DNA of 64,000 bases from an uncultured Clostridia bacterium. GTDB taxonomy: Bacteria; Bacillota; Clostridia; UBA1381. Below the pieces are notes generated by a model, which saw nothing but the letters and a program-made list of their open reading frames with translations, was not told where the DNA came from and did not search any database. The first letter of the stretch is position 1. Every line of letters begins with the position of its first letter. The translations under genes and the position numbers were made by a program. This document shows positions 28,189 through 37,662 of this stretch, one piece after another. The DNA is taken from assembly GCA_947585795.1 (NCBI GenBank), contig CANPXG010000004.1, positions 1 to 64,000 of the forward strand, given 5' to 3'.

Positions 28189-29034
28189 CTATTTTTTAAA
28201 AAATCCGCCCTCGAGCATTTTATTTATTTCCGCACCGTAGAGGAATATATTCATGCAGAAATACAGCCAAAGCATCAGGAACACAATAGCCGTCAGCGAG
28301 CCGTAAACGAACGAATAATTTGAGAAATTGTCGATATACACCGAGTATATATAGGAAAATACGAGCCAGCCGGCGGCGGAAATAGCCGCGCCGGGCAGCT
28401 GTCTTGAGAATTTACCCTTTTTATGCGGCACAAAGCAGTAAAACAGCGCGAACAGCACCGTCAGATACAGCATAAATATGAGGATCTTTCCCCGAAGCAA
28501 AAAGTGCATTATATCCGATAGGATTATGGAATGCGACGAGAGAAACATCTCTATTTTGTTGCCGAAGCCGAAGAATATTATGGTCAGTATCAGCGTCGCG
28601 ATAAGCGCCAGCGTATAAGCCATCGAAAGCAAACGACCGTAGAACCAGTTCCTTCTCTCCTCGTCATAAACGCTGCTCAGCCCCGTGTAGAGCGCCATCA
28701 TTCCCTTTGAAGCGAGCCAAAGCGTCGATACCGCCGTTATCGATATCACCGATACCGAGGAGCTTTTGTAAAAAAGCTCGTTGAGCACATTCGTCATAAA
28801 TTCGCGCATTTGCGAGGGCGCGAAGGTGTTGACCGCGTGCAGTATATCCTTGGGCTCTATGCTCAAAAACATATTTACTATGGAAAAAATCAGCATACAC
28901 AGCGGAATAACGGAAATAACAAGAAAAAACGAAGCCTGCGCCGCGTACACGTTGATATTGTCGTCTACGACCGCGCCGATAAAAATCTCCGCCTTTTCTA
29001 CCGCGTTTCCCAAAAACCTTCTAAATTTTTCCAT
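28189..29034 (-). CDS. YihY/BrkB-family inner membrane protein
   Basis: 'FRRFLGNAVEKAEIFIGAVVDDNINVYAAQASFFLVISVIPLCMLIFSIV', 'FYCFVPHKKGKFSRQLPGAAISAAGWLVFSYIYSVYIDNFSNYSFVYGSLTAIVFLMLWLY'. Confidence 0.93.
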   Translation of the reverse strand: MEKFRRFLGNAVEKAEIFIGAVVDDNINVYAAQASFFLVISVIPLCMLIFSIVNMFLSIEPKDILHAVNTFAPSQMREFMTNVLNELFYKSSSVSVISITAVSTLWLASKGMMALYTGLSSVYDEERRNWFYGRLLSMAYTLALIATLILTIIFFGFGNKIEMFLSSHSIILSDIMHFLLRGKILIFMLYLTVLFALFYCFVPHKKGKFSRQLPGAAISAAGWLVFSYIYSVYIDNFSNYSFVYGSLTAIVFLMLWLYFCMNIFLYGAEINKMLEGGFFKK

Positions 29035-29062
29035 ACCTTATGCCCTTCCGCATTTTTTGATA

Positions 29063-30472
29063 TTATTTGAGCTTTAACCGTTCCTGACCGCTGAAAACGG
29101 GAACCTTGAAGCGGTATTTTGCCGAGGGAAACGCCTCGAACATCGCGCCCATGCTCCGCGCCTGCTTTGAAGCCCACGCAACGTCTGTCGCGTATTGATG
29201 CGTCGCGGGAGCGCTCGGGTTCCAACGCATCTTATACAGTGTATTCTGATTGTAACGAGAATTATTTATGTAATTTTCGCTTATCCATTCCGCCCCGCCG
29301 TAAATCGCGTCCTCGACGCTCGTCCAGCCCTGCTCGTAGGCGAAGCGCGCGCCCTCCTCTTCGGGATAAGCGTCCGAAGCGCCTATGCCGAACATGTTGT
29401 AGACCGTTTCTCCGTCGTGATCTATACCGTTTGCGAGCGCGGAAGCGCCGTTCCCCGTTTCGAGGCAGGCGTGTATGACGAGGTAGACTTCGCTTATGTC
29501 GTTTCTTTCCGCCGCGTCCTTAAACGTGCCGCCCATACCGCTTAAAACGCCCTTGCCGTTGAGGTAAGCGTCAAGAGCTTGCGCGCTCACGTCGTTCGAT
29601 AAGCCCAAGTCTATAAATTGGTACTTGTCATAGCCCGCCGTCAGATTTTCGGGGTTTAAGTATTGCTCGACGCTGTAGCGGTCGGCGCTCGAAGCCTCGT
29701 TTGTGAAAACCGTCGGAGAAGCCGTAAGCTGCTCCTCGGCCATTTCCTCCACCGTCATATCGTAATCCTCGTAGTCTGTGGGTATGCTCGCCGTGCGTTT
29801 CTCCCATGTGGACACCGTGACGGCGCACTTGGCTTTAAAGCCGCCGTCAATTGTTTCGGCGTATATGTCCGCCGTGCCCACGCCGCTGGGGGATACGAGC
29901 CCGTTTTTGTCCACGTAGGCGACTGACGTGTTCGTGCTGCTCCACTTAACGTCCTTTATCGTCGCGTCGGCGGGCGTGAAATTCACGCTAAGCTGAGCCG
30001 TTATCGGCTTGTCGGCGTAGAGAGTAAGCGCGTCCTGTGACATGGTAACGCCCTCAACGCCCTTGACGACGCTCACCTTCATTATCGCCTTCGCCTTGCC
30101 GCAGGTTATGTCTATCGTCGTTTCGCCCGCCTTGCCCGTGGGGGTGACGAAGCCGTCCCCGTCAACGCGCGCCACGCTTATGTCGTTCGATTTATATGTA
30201 AGCTCTTTATTTGTCGTATTGACCGGCATGACCGCCGCCTCGATTTTTTCGCCCTTGTTTTCTCTGCCCGCGTAAAATATCAAGCGTCCTTTTTTGAGAT
30301 TGACAGACCGCGCCTTGACCTCGTCCCACGTGGACACGGGCGCGAAGTAAAACTCATCCGAAACGTACTCGTCGTCGTCCGTTTCCACCTTGTAAGCGCC
30401 GAGCGCCGCGGTTTGGACGAGCATAACGGCTATGGCTAATATTGCCGCAACCCTTTTCAAAGATAACACCAC
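29063..30472 (-). CDS. Cell-wall N-acetylglucosaminidase (LytD-like) with BIG2-type Ig domains
   Basis: 'SEVYLVIHACLETGNGASALANGI...YNMFGIGASDAYPEEEGARFAYEQGWTSVEDAIYGGAEWISENYINN'; Ig-like 'SVARVDGDGFVTPTGKAGETTIDITCG'. Confidence 0.85.
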   Translation of the reverse strand: MVLSLKRVAAILAIAVMLVQTAALGAYKVETDDDEYVSDEFYFAPVSTWDEVKARSVNLKKGRLIFYAGRENKGEKIEAAVMPVNTTNKELTYKSNDISVARVDGDGFVTPTGKAGETTIDITCGKAKAIMKVSVVKGVEGVTMSQDALTLYADKPITAQLSVNFTPADATIKDVKWSSTNTSVAYVDKNGLVSPSGVGTADIYAETIDGGFKAKCAVTVSTWEKRTASIPTDYEDYDMTVEEMAEEQLTASPTVFTNEASSADRYSVEQYLNPENLTAGYDKYQFIDLGLSNDVSAQALDAYLNGKGVLSGMGGTFKDAAERNDISEVYLVIHACLETGNGASALANGIDHDGETVYNMFGIGASDAYPEEEGARFAYEQGWTSVEDAIYGGAEWISENYINNSRYNQNTLYKMRWNPSAPATHQYATDVAWASKQARSMGAMFEAFPSAKYRFKVPVFSGQERLKLK

Positions 30473-30624
30473 CTATATAGTTATGAAATCATTTTATAAA
30501 ATAATCGCGGCAATGTCAATGGTAAATCATATTTTTCGGTATCGGTAAAGGCAAAAGGGCGGTTTTTTTGTGAAAAAATATTGTCAAACCGTTAAAAATA
30601 GTATATAATTAGTAGGATTATAAG

Positions 30625-30800
30625 CGCAAATCATTGAAATTAAGCGCAAATTAAGCGTAAAATAAACGCAAATAAGCGTAAAAAAGTGTGCAAATAATGG
30701 AAAAAACATGCGCAAATAGGGGAAAAAACGTGCCAAATAAAGGAAAAAAGCGCGCAAAATAAAGGAAAAAACGTGCAAAATAAGCGTAAAAAGGAGAAAA
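30625..30800 (+). repeat. Degenerate A-rich tandem repeats in the lysS leader
   Basis: Reiterated 'aaaggaaaaaacgtgcaaaata' / 'aagcgtaaaa' units between a TTGTCA-17-TATAAT promoter (~30580-30610) and the lysS ATG. Confidence 0.75.
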
Positions 30801-30805
30801 AATAA

Positions 30806-32341
30806 ATGGAAAACACAGAGCAATTATCACAATTTTTGCAGGTGCGCCGCGATAAACTTGCGGAGCTTCAAAGCGAGGGAAGGGATCCGTTTCAAATCAC
30901 AAAATTCGATAGAACCGCCACTTCCGGCGACATCAGAGCCGTCGCGAGAGAGGAAGAGCGCGAGATAACAATGCGCGGCGAAACCAAGCGCGTAATCGCG
31001 AAAATATCGCTGTTCGACGGTCAGCAGGTCACTGTTGCTGGTCGAATACTCTCAAAACGTGGTATGGGAAAAGTAAGTTTTACCCATATTGCTGATATAG
31101 ATGGTCAGATACAACTTTTCGTCAAGAAGGATATTCTCGGCGAGGACGAGTATAACCGTTTCAAGAAGCTCGATATAGGCGATATAGTCGGCGCGCACGG
31201 CGAGGTTTTTACCACGCAGACCGGCGAGATTTCAATTAGAGTAGACGAGATAACGCTGCTCACAAAATCGCTTCAGCCGCTGCCGGAAAAGTTTCACGGC
31301 ATGACCGACACCGATTTGCGTTACCGTCAGCGTTACATCGACCTTATCATGAACGAGGACGTGAAAAAGACGTTTATGAACAGATCGAAAATCATCGCGT
31401 CGATTCGCTCGTACCTGAACGGACAGGGATTTCTTGAGGTTGAAACGCCGATGCTCGTGTCAAACGCGGGCGGTGCGGCGGCAAGACCGTTTGAAACGCA
31501 TTTTAACGCGCTCGACGAGGATTTTAAGCTGCGTATTTCGCTGGAATTGTACTTAAAGCGTCTTATCGTCGGCGGATTCGAGAAGGTTTACGAGATCGGC
31601 AGAGTGTTCAGAAACGAGGGACTTGACACGCGCCACAACCCCGAGTTCACGCTGATGGAGCTGTATCAGGCGTACACCGATTACCACGGCATGATGGATC
31701 TCACCGAGAACATGTACCGCCATGTCGCGCAGGAGGTGCTTGGCACGACGAAGATAACGTATAACGGCGTGGAAATGGACCTCGGCAAGCCGTTTGAGCG
31801 CATCACAATGGTCGACGCGGTGAAAAAGTATTCGGGTGTTGATTTTAACGAGATACACACGCTTGACGAGGCGCGCGCGGCGGCGGACGAGCATCATGTG
31901 GAGTACGAAAAGCGCCACAAGAAGGGCGATATTTTGAATTTGTTCTTCGAGCAGTTTGCGGAGGAGCACATGATCCAGCCGACGTTTGTCATGGATCACC
32001 CAATCGAGATCTCGCCGCTGACAAAGAAAAAGCCCGACAATCCGGAGTATGTGGAGCGCTTTGAGTTCTTTATGAACGGCTGGGAAATGGCGAACGCGTA
32101 CTCGGAGCTGAACGATCCGGTCGACCAGCGCGAGCGCTTTAAGGCGCAGGAGGAGCAGCTGGCGCAGGGCGACGAGGAGGCGAACACCACCGATGAGGAC
32201 TTTATGCGCGCGCTGGAGATAGGTATGCCCCCGACGGGCGGCATCGGTTTCGGCATCGACCGTATGTGCATGCTCCTCACCGACTCCCCCGCGATACGCG
32301 ATGTTTTATTGTTCCCGACAATGAAGCCGTTATCAGAATAA
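30806..32341 (+). CDS. lysS: Lysyl-tRNA synthetase (class II)
   Basis: 'DLRYRQRYIDLIMNEDVKKTFMNRSKII', 'FETHFNALDEDFKLRISLELYLKRLIVGGFEKVYEIGRVFRNEGLDTRHNPEFTLMELYQAY', 'GFGIDRMCMLLTDSPAIRDVLLFPTMKPLSE'. Confidence 0.97.
   Translation: MENTEQLSQFLQVRRDKLAELQSEGRDPFQITKFDRTATSGDIRAVAREEEREITMRGETKRVIAKISLFDGQQVTVAGRILSKRGMGKVSFTHIADIDGQIQLFVKKDILGEDEYNRFKKLDIGDIVGAHGEVFTTQTGEISIRVDEITLLTKSLQPLPEKFHGMTDTDLRYRQRYIDLIMNEDVKKTFMNRSKIIASIRSYLNGQGFLEVETPMLVSNAGGAAARPFETHFNALDEDFKLRISLELYLKRLIVGGFEKVYEIGRVFRNEGLDTRHNPEFTLMELYQAYTDYHGMMDLTENMYRHVAQEVLGTTKITYNGVEMDLGKPFERITMVDAVKKYSGVDFNEIHTLDEARAAADEHHVEYEKRHKKGDILNLFFEQFAEEHMIQPTFVMDHPIEISPLTKKKPDNPEYVERFEFFMNGWEMANAYSELNDPVDQRERFKAQEEQLAQGDEEANTTDEDFMRALEIGMPPTGGIGFGIDRMCMLLTDSPAIRDVLLFPTMKPLSE
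32313..32331 (+). repeat. att direct repeat (lysS-proximal)
   Basis: tcccgacaatgaagccgtt; 18/19 match to 39287-39305. Confidence 0.8.
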
Positions 32342-32468
32342 ATGGCATAAAACAAGGCTTTGCAGGGTTTGCAAGCCTAAATTTACGACCAACTTACGAC
32401 CAAATAAAGAGAACACACTCAAAAAATCGCCTACGGTAAATCCATAGGCGATTTTTGCATATACTTTT

Positions 32469-33815
32469 TTACTCTACCGTTACTGTTTTCGCCTCGCACA
32501 GTGGGCGCATTCCGTTAAGGCTGTCCCAAGCGAATATCTTTACGCTGTCCGCGTCGTCGGCGTCTATAATCAATGTTTTTTCTGTTTCGCCCGCCGAAAC
32601 AGTGTCAAATGCCACTCCCGACATATTGTTTCCTTTAAGTGCGACAGTGATTATATGGCTGTCATATTCCACACTTTCAAAAGGTACGCTGACTTTAACC
32701 GTTCCGCTTTCTTTGACAGCGGTCATATTGTCCGCAATTATCGGAGCTGCCGTTCCTATCGCGTTATAATGAATTGTGGGCGGTGTTTCAATAGACATAC
32801 TGCTCCAAAGATAGCGCGATGCAAAACTGTCCCAACGTTCCTTTGAACCGCCGTAATACACGTCTGACAAATGCTCACATAATCTAAATGCCCCCTCGTT
32901 AATGCGGTTAATGCTGTTCGGTATTAAAACGCTTTTAAGGCTCGCGCATTGGTCAAACATTCTATTGCTTACGCTTGTCAAACTGCTTGGCAGTATAACA
33001 TCTGTCAAGTTGTCACAGTGAAAAAATGTGCAGTAGTCAGCACTTGTTATACAGTTTGGTATTGTTATGCTCGTCAGTCCTAAGCAACGAGCAAATGCGT
33101 TATTGCCAAGTTCGGTTACGTTTGTCATAGTCGGAATGTCGGTTAATTTACTGCCGCCGAAAGCGGAGTTGCCGATTCTTGTCACAAAGTCCGGTACGGC
33201 ATATGTTTCTTCTTGTTTTCCCGACGGATATTGTTTTAACTCGCTTTTATCTTTGCTGAACAAAACGCCATCCACAGAACAATAATTAGGATTATTGTCT
33301 CCGACCTCAATATCGGTTAAGCTATCGCAGTATCCGAAGGCGGAGTCACCTATCTCAGTAACGGTATCGGGTATTGTTACTTTGGGCAGACTGTCACACT
33401 CCGTAAACGCGTCATTTTTAATACTATGCACACTATTGGGAATTATTATATTCGTCAAGCTTTTACAACCATTAAAAGCCCAACCTCCAATTTCCGTAAC
33501 GCTGTCGGGTATTGTTACGCTCGTTAGATTTTCATGTAAATAGAATGAACCGTCTCCGATGCGCGTCACTCCGCTTTCAATGATGACTTTTACTACGCTG
33601 TCACGATTACGCCGCCAAGATGTGTCAAGGGAAGAAATAACGGGACCGGGATTGGACATTTCCCCCTCGCCGCTTATGGTAAGAGTTCCGTTATCATCAA
33701 GCGTCCAAGTAACATTTGTTCCGCATTTGCCGCTGTCAATAACTGCCGCCTTTGCAAAACAGGGTATGCACATCGCGATACATACCGCAGAAATTAGAAT
33801 AAATATCTTTTTCAA
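32469..33815 (-). CDS. Secreted BspA-type leucine-rich repeat protein (element cargo)
   Basis: Repeats 'IPDSVTEIGGWAFNGCKSLTNIIIPNSVHSIKNDAFTECDSLPKVTIPDTVTEIGDSAFGYCDSL'; signal peptide. Confidence 0.92.
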   Translation of the reverse strand: MKKIFILISAVCIAMCIPCFAKAAVIDSGKCGTNVTWTLDDNGTLTISGEGEMSNPGPVISSLDTSWRRNRDSVVKVIIESGVTRIGDGSFYLHENLTSVTIPDSVTEIGGWAFNGCKSLTNIIIPNSVHSIKNDAFTECDSLPKVTIPDTVTEIGDSAFGYCDSLTDIEVGDNNPNYCSVDGVLFSKDKSELKQYPSGKQEETYAVPDFVTRIGNSAFGGSKLTDIPTMTNVTELGNNAFARCLGLTSITIPNCITSADYCTFFHCDNLTDVILPSSLTSVSNRMFDQCASLKSVLIPNSINRINEGAFRLCEHLSDVYYGGSKERWDSFASRYLWSSMSIETPPTIHYNAIGTAAPIIADNMTAVKESGTVKVSVPFESVEYDSHIITVALKGNNMSGVAFDTVSAGETEKTLIIDADDADSVKIFAWDSLNGMRPLCEAKTVTVE

Positions 33816-33953
33816 TTTAAAAACCTCCTATATTTCCAATATACCAATATCATATCATATAATGTGCCTAATTGCAACAATTTTTTTGATACATACAGAT
33901 AGTGTATAGCTATGTCTAAAAGCAATATAATATATTTAATAAAAATATAATAA

Positions 33954-34292
33954 ATGAGGGTATCGCGTATGAATTTGGATAAACTCGGCTCAAAAATAAA
34001 GAATAACAGACGACTTTTGAAATTGACGCAAGAGCAGCTGGCAGAGCTGATAGATGTCAGTCCACACTATATCTATGAGATAGAAAAAGGATTAAAAACA
34101 CCGTCCTTGCCTATATTAATTGCTATTTCCGAAAATCTGCATATCAGCATAGACAATCTTCTTTCCGCAACATCACAAAATGCCGATAGAAATGGTGATG
34201 AGCTTGACCGCTTAATAAATAATCTTAACGCGGAACAAAGAGCTAATCTCGCCAAGGTTATTCGCAGTCTTTTCCCGTGGCTGAGGCTTTAA
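33954..34292 (+). CDS. XRE-family HTH regulator
   Basis: 'LGSKIKNNRRLLKLTQEQLAELIDVSPHYIYEIEKGLKTPSLPILIAISENLHISIDNLL'. Confidence 0.9.
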   Translation: MRVSRMNLDKLGSKIKNNRRLLKLTQEQLAELIDVSPHYIYEIEKGLKTPSLPILIAISENLHISIDNLLSATSQNADRNGDELDRLINNLNAEQRANLAKVIRSLFPWLRL

Positions 34293-34471
34293 CAGTATAA
34301 TTTTTAAATTTTCAGTTACTTATCAAGTAAGACAAAGGTGTAATAAATACAGGAAATTTGCAATTGGATAAAAAAATAAAAAATTTTCAAAAAAAATCTT
34401 GACAAAGTTATTATGGAGATGTATAATAGTGGTACAGAGGGAGTATGAGTATAGGATAGGGAGACATAACA

Positions 34472-34861
34472 ATGAGTGTTCGAATACAAGTCATTATTAC
34501 AGATGATGAATATGCGGCGATAAAAGAGAAAATTAACCGTGAAAATATAAGTCTGTCTCAGTATGTGCGCAGTTGTCTTTTCCCAATAAATAATAAACTT
34601 ATTGAAAAAGAACGAACCGAATTTGAAAAATTATGGGAATTGTATAAACAACGCTTGGTCGAATATCCAGTTGACACACCATTTAACGTTTCTCAGATTT
34701 TAAGCGATACGAAGTGGAAAAGCCTAGATAGATCTACAAAATTGTCGCTTGCGCGGTTACTTAATCGCAACGTTAAGTCGGGAAATCTACCGAATGTCGT
34801 AAATATCGGGCGACGTTCTGGGAACGTAACATATTATAAAAAAATCAGAATTGACGGGTAG
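34472..34861 (+). CDS. Element protein with N-terminal RHH-like region (C-terminal DUF1413-like)
   Basis: 'DDEYAAIKEKINRENISLSQYVRSCLF' and 'FNVSQILSDTKWKSLDRSTKLSLARLLNRNV'; promoter TTGACA-17-TATAAT upstream. Confidence 0.55.
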   Translation: MSVRIQVIITDDEYAAIKEKINRENISLSQYVRSCLFPINNKLIEKERTEFEKLWELYKQRLVEYPVDTPFNVSQILSDTKWKSLDRSTKLSLARLLNRNVKSGNLPNVVNIGRRSGNVTYYKKIRIDG

Positions 34862-34901
34862 AATTGGATTTTTTCCATCTGCCCATTAATTAACCCATGG
34901 G

Positions 34902-34925
34902 GAGTATTACTATTAAGTAATACTC
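34902..34925. promoter_or_regulatory. Perfect 10-bp inverted repeat (hairpin/operator)
   Basis: GAGTATTACT-atta-AGTAATACTC. Confidence 0.7.
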
Positions 34926-34973
34926 GTTACTATAAAACTTATTATTCTGCAATATAGAAAGGAGGTGATATAA

Positions 34974-35207
34974 ATGCAGATGAAATTGTTAGGCTTCAAA
35001 CCTGTAGATTTCACCAATCGTGATGGTGACCGCGTCACCGGTAACACTTTATATGTTGGTTATCTAGAAGATGGCGTTACGGGATATGTGACGGAAAAGT
35101 TTTTTGTCGGAAATCGGATTGAAATGCCGAAAGTATTGTCCGTAAACGACAACTTAGACATTTCCTTCAATCAGAAGGGCAAAATTTTATCAGTAAAAAA
35201 GGCTTGA
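34974..35207 (+). CDS. Small element protein, unknown function
   Basis: 77-aa ORF with RBS aaaggaggtg in a collinear element operon. Confidence 0.6.
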   Translation: MQMKLLGFKPVDFTNRDGDRVTGNTLYVGYLEDGVTGYVTEKFFVGNRIEMPKVLSVNDNLDISFNQKGKILSVKKA

Positions 35208-35220
35208 TTGCCTAAACGGT

Positions 35221-35277
35221 GCGGCTGGCGGCAATGCAGTAAGCGAAGCCGCCGAGCCGCCCGCCGCTTCGCGGCGG
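35221..35277. other. GC-rich double hairpin, candidate oriT/ssDNA origin
   Basis: GCGGCTGGCGGC(15 nt)GCCGCCgAGCCGC then CCGCCG-cttcg-CGGCGG, upstream of the HUH Rep gene in AT-rich DNA. Confidence 0.5.
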
Positions 35278-35324
35278 TATTAACTTGATTATTTGCTTAT
35301 AATAGCAGAAAGGAGTACGTTGTT

Positions 35325-36227
35325 TTGGTAACGATTGAAAAAATTGATAATAATAGTGTAGTTATTGATGGTAAGTCAATCGTTAAAGTGAAAATTACGG
35401 GCAATATTATTGAAGTAAAATTCATTAACCGACCTATAGTTCAAACGATACAAAAAATAGACTCTCAAAGCTATATAAATTTATCCACTGGCGAGCTAAA
35501 AAAATTCAAACAGAATGAGACAAGAATTGATAATTTGAAAAGTTTAAAAACCTCTATGCGGAATTTACGGGATATTATAAATACGAATTGCGTTGATTTA
35601 AAGAAATGTAAATTTTTGACGTTAACCTATCGAGAAAATATGAAGGACTGTAAAAAATTGTATGCCGATGTAAAAAAATTCCATATGCGCTTCAGGTATT
35701 ATTTAAAAGATATTCCATTTAATTACATAAGTGTGATTGAGCCTCAAGGCAGGGGCGCATACCATATACATGAGATTCTTATTTTTGAGCACAAAGCCCC
35801 ATATATTGATAACCAAAAAGTAGCTGAGATTTGGAAACATGGTTTTACAAAAACAGAAAACATTAAAAACGGTGTAGATAATATAGGAATGTATTTGTCA
35901 AGTTATTTTTGCGATGTAATTAATGAGGACGCAACTGTTTCAGACACAGAAGCAGCAAAATATTCTAAATTTGTTACAAATGAAAGTGGTAAAAAAGTTT
36001 CAAAACGCGTTTTAAAAGGAGCAAGATTGAAATATTATCCCCAAGGATTCAGATTATACAGATGTAGTCGAGGAATAAAACGTCCTGCAGTATTTGAATG
36101 TTCAAATGAATATGCTATGAAACTAGTAGAAAATGCAAATTTATTTTATGAACAAACCATTAAAATAACAGATAACGACTATGTAAACATCATTAATTAC
36201 AGGCAATATAGTTGTAAAATTCAATAA
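35325..36227 (+). CDS. HUH-type replication initiator/relaxase-like protein
   Basis: 'CKFLTLTYRENMKDCKKLYADVKKFHMRFRYYLKD' (motif 1), 'VIEPQGRGAYHIHEILIF' (HxH motif), downstream Tyr 'NIGMYLSSYF'. Confidence 0.75.
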   Translation: MVTIEKIDNNSVVIDGKSIVKVKITGNIIEVKFINRPIVQTIQKIDSQSYINLSTGELKKFKQNETRIDNLKSLKTSMRNLRDIINTNCVDLKKCKFLTLTYRENMKDCKKLYADVKKFHMRFRYYLKDIPFNYISVIEPQGRGAYHIHEILIFEHKAPYIDNQKVAEIWKHGFTKTENIKNGVDNIGMYLSSYFCDVINEDATVSDTEAAKYSKFVTNESGKKVSKRVLKGARLKYYPQGFRLYRCSRGIKRPAVFECSNEYAMKLVENANLFYEQTIKITDNDYVNIINYRQYSCKIQ

Positions 36228-36235
36228 CAGAAAAA

Positions 36236-36259
36236 AGTTTTGTGTATCAACACAAAACT
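36236..36259. promoter_or_regulatory. Perfect hairpin between rep and ftsK-like genes
   Basis: AGTTTTGTGT-atca-ACACAAAACT. Confidence 0.6.
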
Positions 36260-36291
36260 ACAAACTGGGTTCTTAGAAAGGAGAACATGAT

Positions 36292-37662
36292 ATGAACAAA
36301 AAAGAAAACACTCAAATTAAACCGCATAAATATTATGGCATGAGGTTTTCCAGTGGTATGGACAATCTTATAACCCAGACCGCGCCGAAACTCATACTAT
36401 TAGTAAGTATAATAATATATTTTTTCATTATCACGATTGTTATGATCAATATATACAATCTTGAAGCAGGATCATTACAAAATATCCTAAATACAATCTC
36501 AAAATTTGTTTTTCCTGCAATGGGCATAATTGGATTTGTCATGCTAATAATAACATTTGGTGTACCTAACGCTAGTACAATTTACGAGAATTTTGTGAAA
36601 GGCGAACTAACGAATAGTGTAAATGAACCACCTATACTGCTCTCTAAAAGAAAATATAAGGGAACAAGCGCAATAGAATATACATTCTATTTTAATGGCG
36701 TCGTGAAAAAAGTATTTGAGGAAAAAAAAGATGTACTGGCAAGTAGCCTGAATATGGAAGTGGTAGATATAGACTATAAACTCCGAGGAAAGCATAAAAA
36801 AATTAATAAGCAACAAATAGTTGTAACATGTGTACCTTCCGATGGTATACCTGAAAAAATATATTGGAATGACAAATATTTACATCCCGACAGAGATATT
36901 ATTACTCTCGGTGTAAACTGGCTTGGTGCTGTGACCGTTGATTTGAAGAAAACACCACATATGCTTATTGGTGGCAGTAGCGGTTGCGGAAAAACTGTTT
37001 TGTGCCGAAGTTTAATACATCAGTTTGTAGAACACGGAGACAAGGTATATATAGCTGATTTTAAAGGTATAGACTTTTTTGAAGAAGAAGAGGCAGGATA
37101 TGAAGTCATTACTGACGAGACGATTTTTAAAAATTTAATAATTGATGTACTTGATACACTTGATACTCGTAAGGAAATATTCAGGCAAGCGCATGTAAGA
37201 AATTTGAGTCAGTACAATAAGAAAAATCCAAGTAACCAACTTCCGCGAGTCGTTCTTTTCATTGACGAAGCTGCCGAGGTCTTAGACGCTACGGGATTGC
37301 CAAAAGAGCAGAAATTAGAAATAGCCGAGGTGACTGGTTTGTTATCAAAAGCTGCTAGAAAATACAGAGCATTAGGCTTGACCTTATGTATATGTACACA
37401 ACGCCCATCAAATGATATTATTTCGGGTCAGATAAAAAATAATCTTGATCTGCGTATTGCTGGTAAATGTGACGATGTTCTGAGCGATATAATACTTGAT
37501 ACAACCGAAGCGTCAAGACAAATTCCAAAGAATTCTGTTGGTTTGTTTTTCTCAAACACTAATGGCTTATTTCGTGGATTATTGTTAGATGAAGATGTGA
37601 ATGAGGTGAATAGCCATAAAAAAGGAAATTCCCATATGGGAAAAATCAAATCTCACGCTTGA
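36292..37662 (+). CDS. FtsK/SpoIIIE-domain DNA translocase / coupling-protein-like (TcpA-like)
   Basis: Two N-terminal TM helices, Walker A 'IGGSSGCGKTVLCRSLIHQF', Walker B 'RVVLFIDEAAEVL', 'LGLTLCICTQRPSNDIISGQIKNNLDLRIAGK'. Confidence 0.9.
   Translation: MNKKENTQIKPHKYYGMRFSSGMDNLITQTAPKLILLVSIIIYFFIITIVMINIYNLEAGSLQNILNTISKFVFPAMGIIGFVMLIITFGVPNASTIYENFVKGELTNSVNEPPILLSKRKYKGTSAIEYTFYFNGVVKKVFEEKKDVLASSLNMEVVDIDYKLRGKHKKINKQQIVVTCVPSDGIPEKIYWNDKYLHPDRDIITLGVNWLGAVTVDLKKTPHMLIGGSSGCGKTVLCRSLIHQFVEHGDKVYIADFKGIDFFEEEEAGYEVITDETIFKNLIIDVLDTLDTRKEIFRQAHVRNLSQYNKKNPSNQLPRVVLFIDEAAEVLDATGLPKEQKLEIAEVTGLLSKAARKYRALGLTLCICTQRPSNDIISGQIKNNLDLRIAGKCDDVLSDIILDTTEASRQIPKNSVGLFFSNTNGLFRGLLLDEDVNEVNSHKKGNSHMGKIKSHA

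Noticed and set aside
30584-30823. Minus-strand hydrophobic ORF 'MLCVFHLFFLLFTLILHVFSFILRAF...'
   Set aside because: It is the reverse translation of the A-rich tandem repeats upstream of lysS; Phe/Leu richness is a composition artefact.
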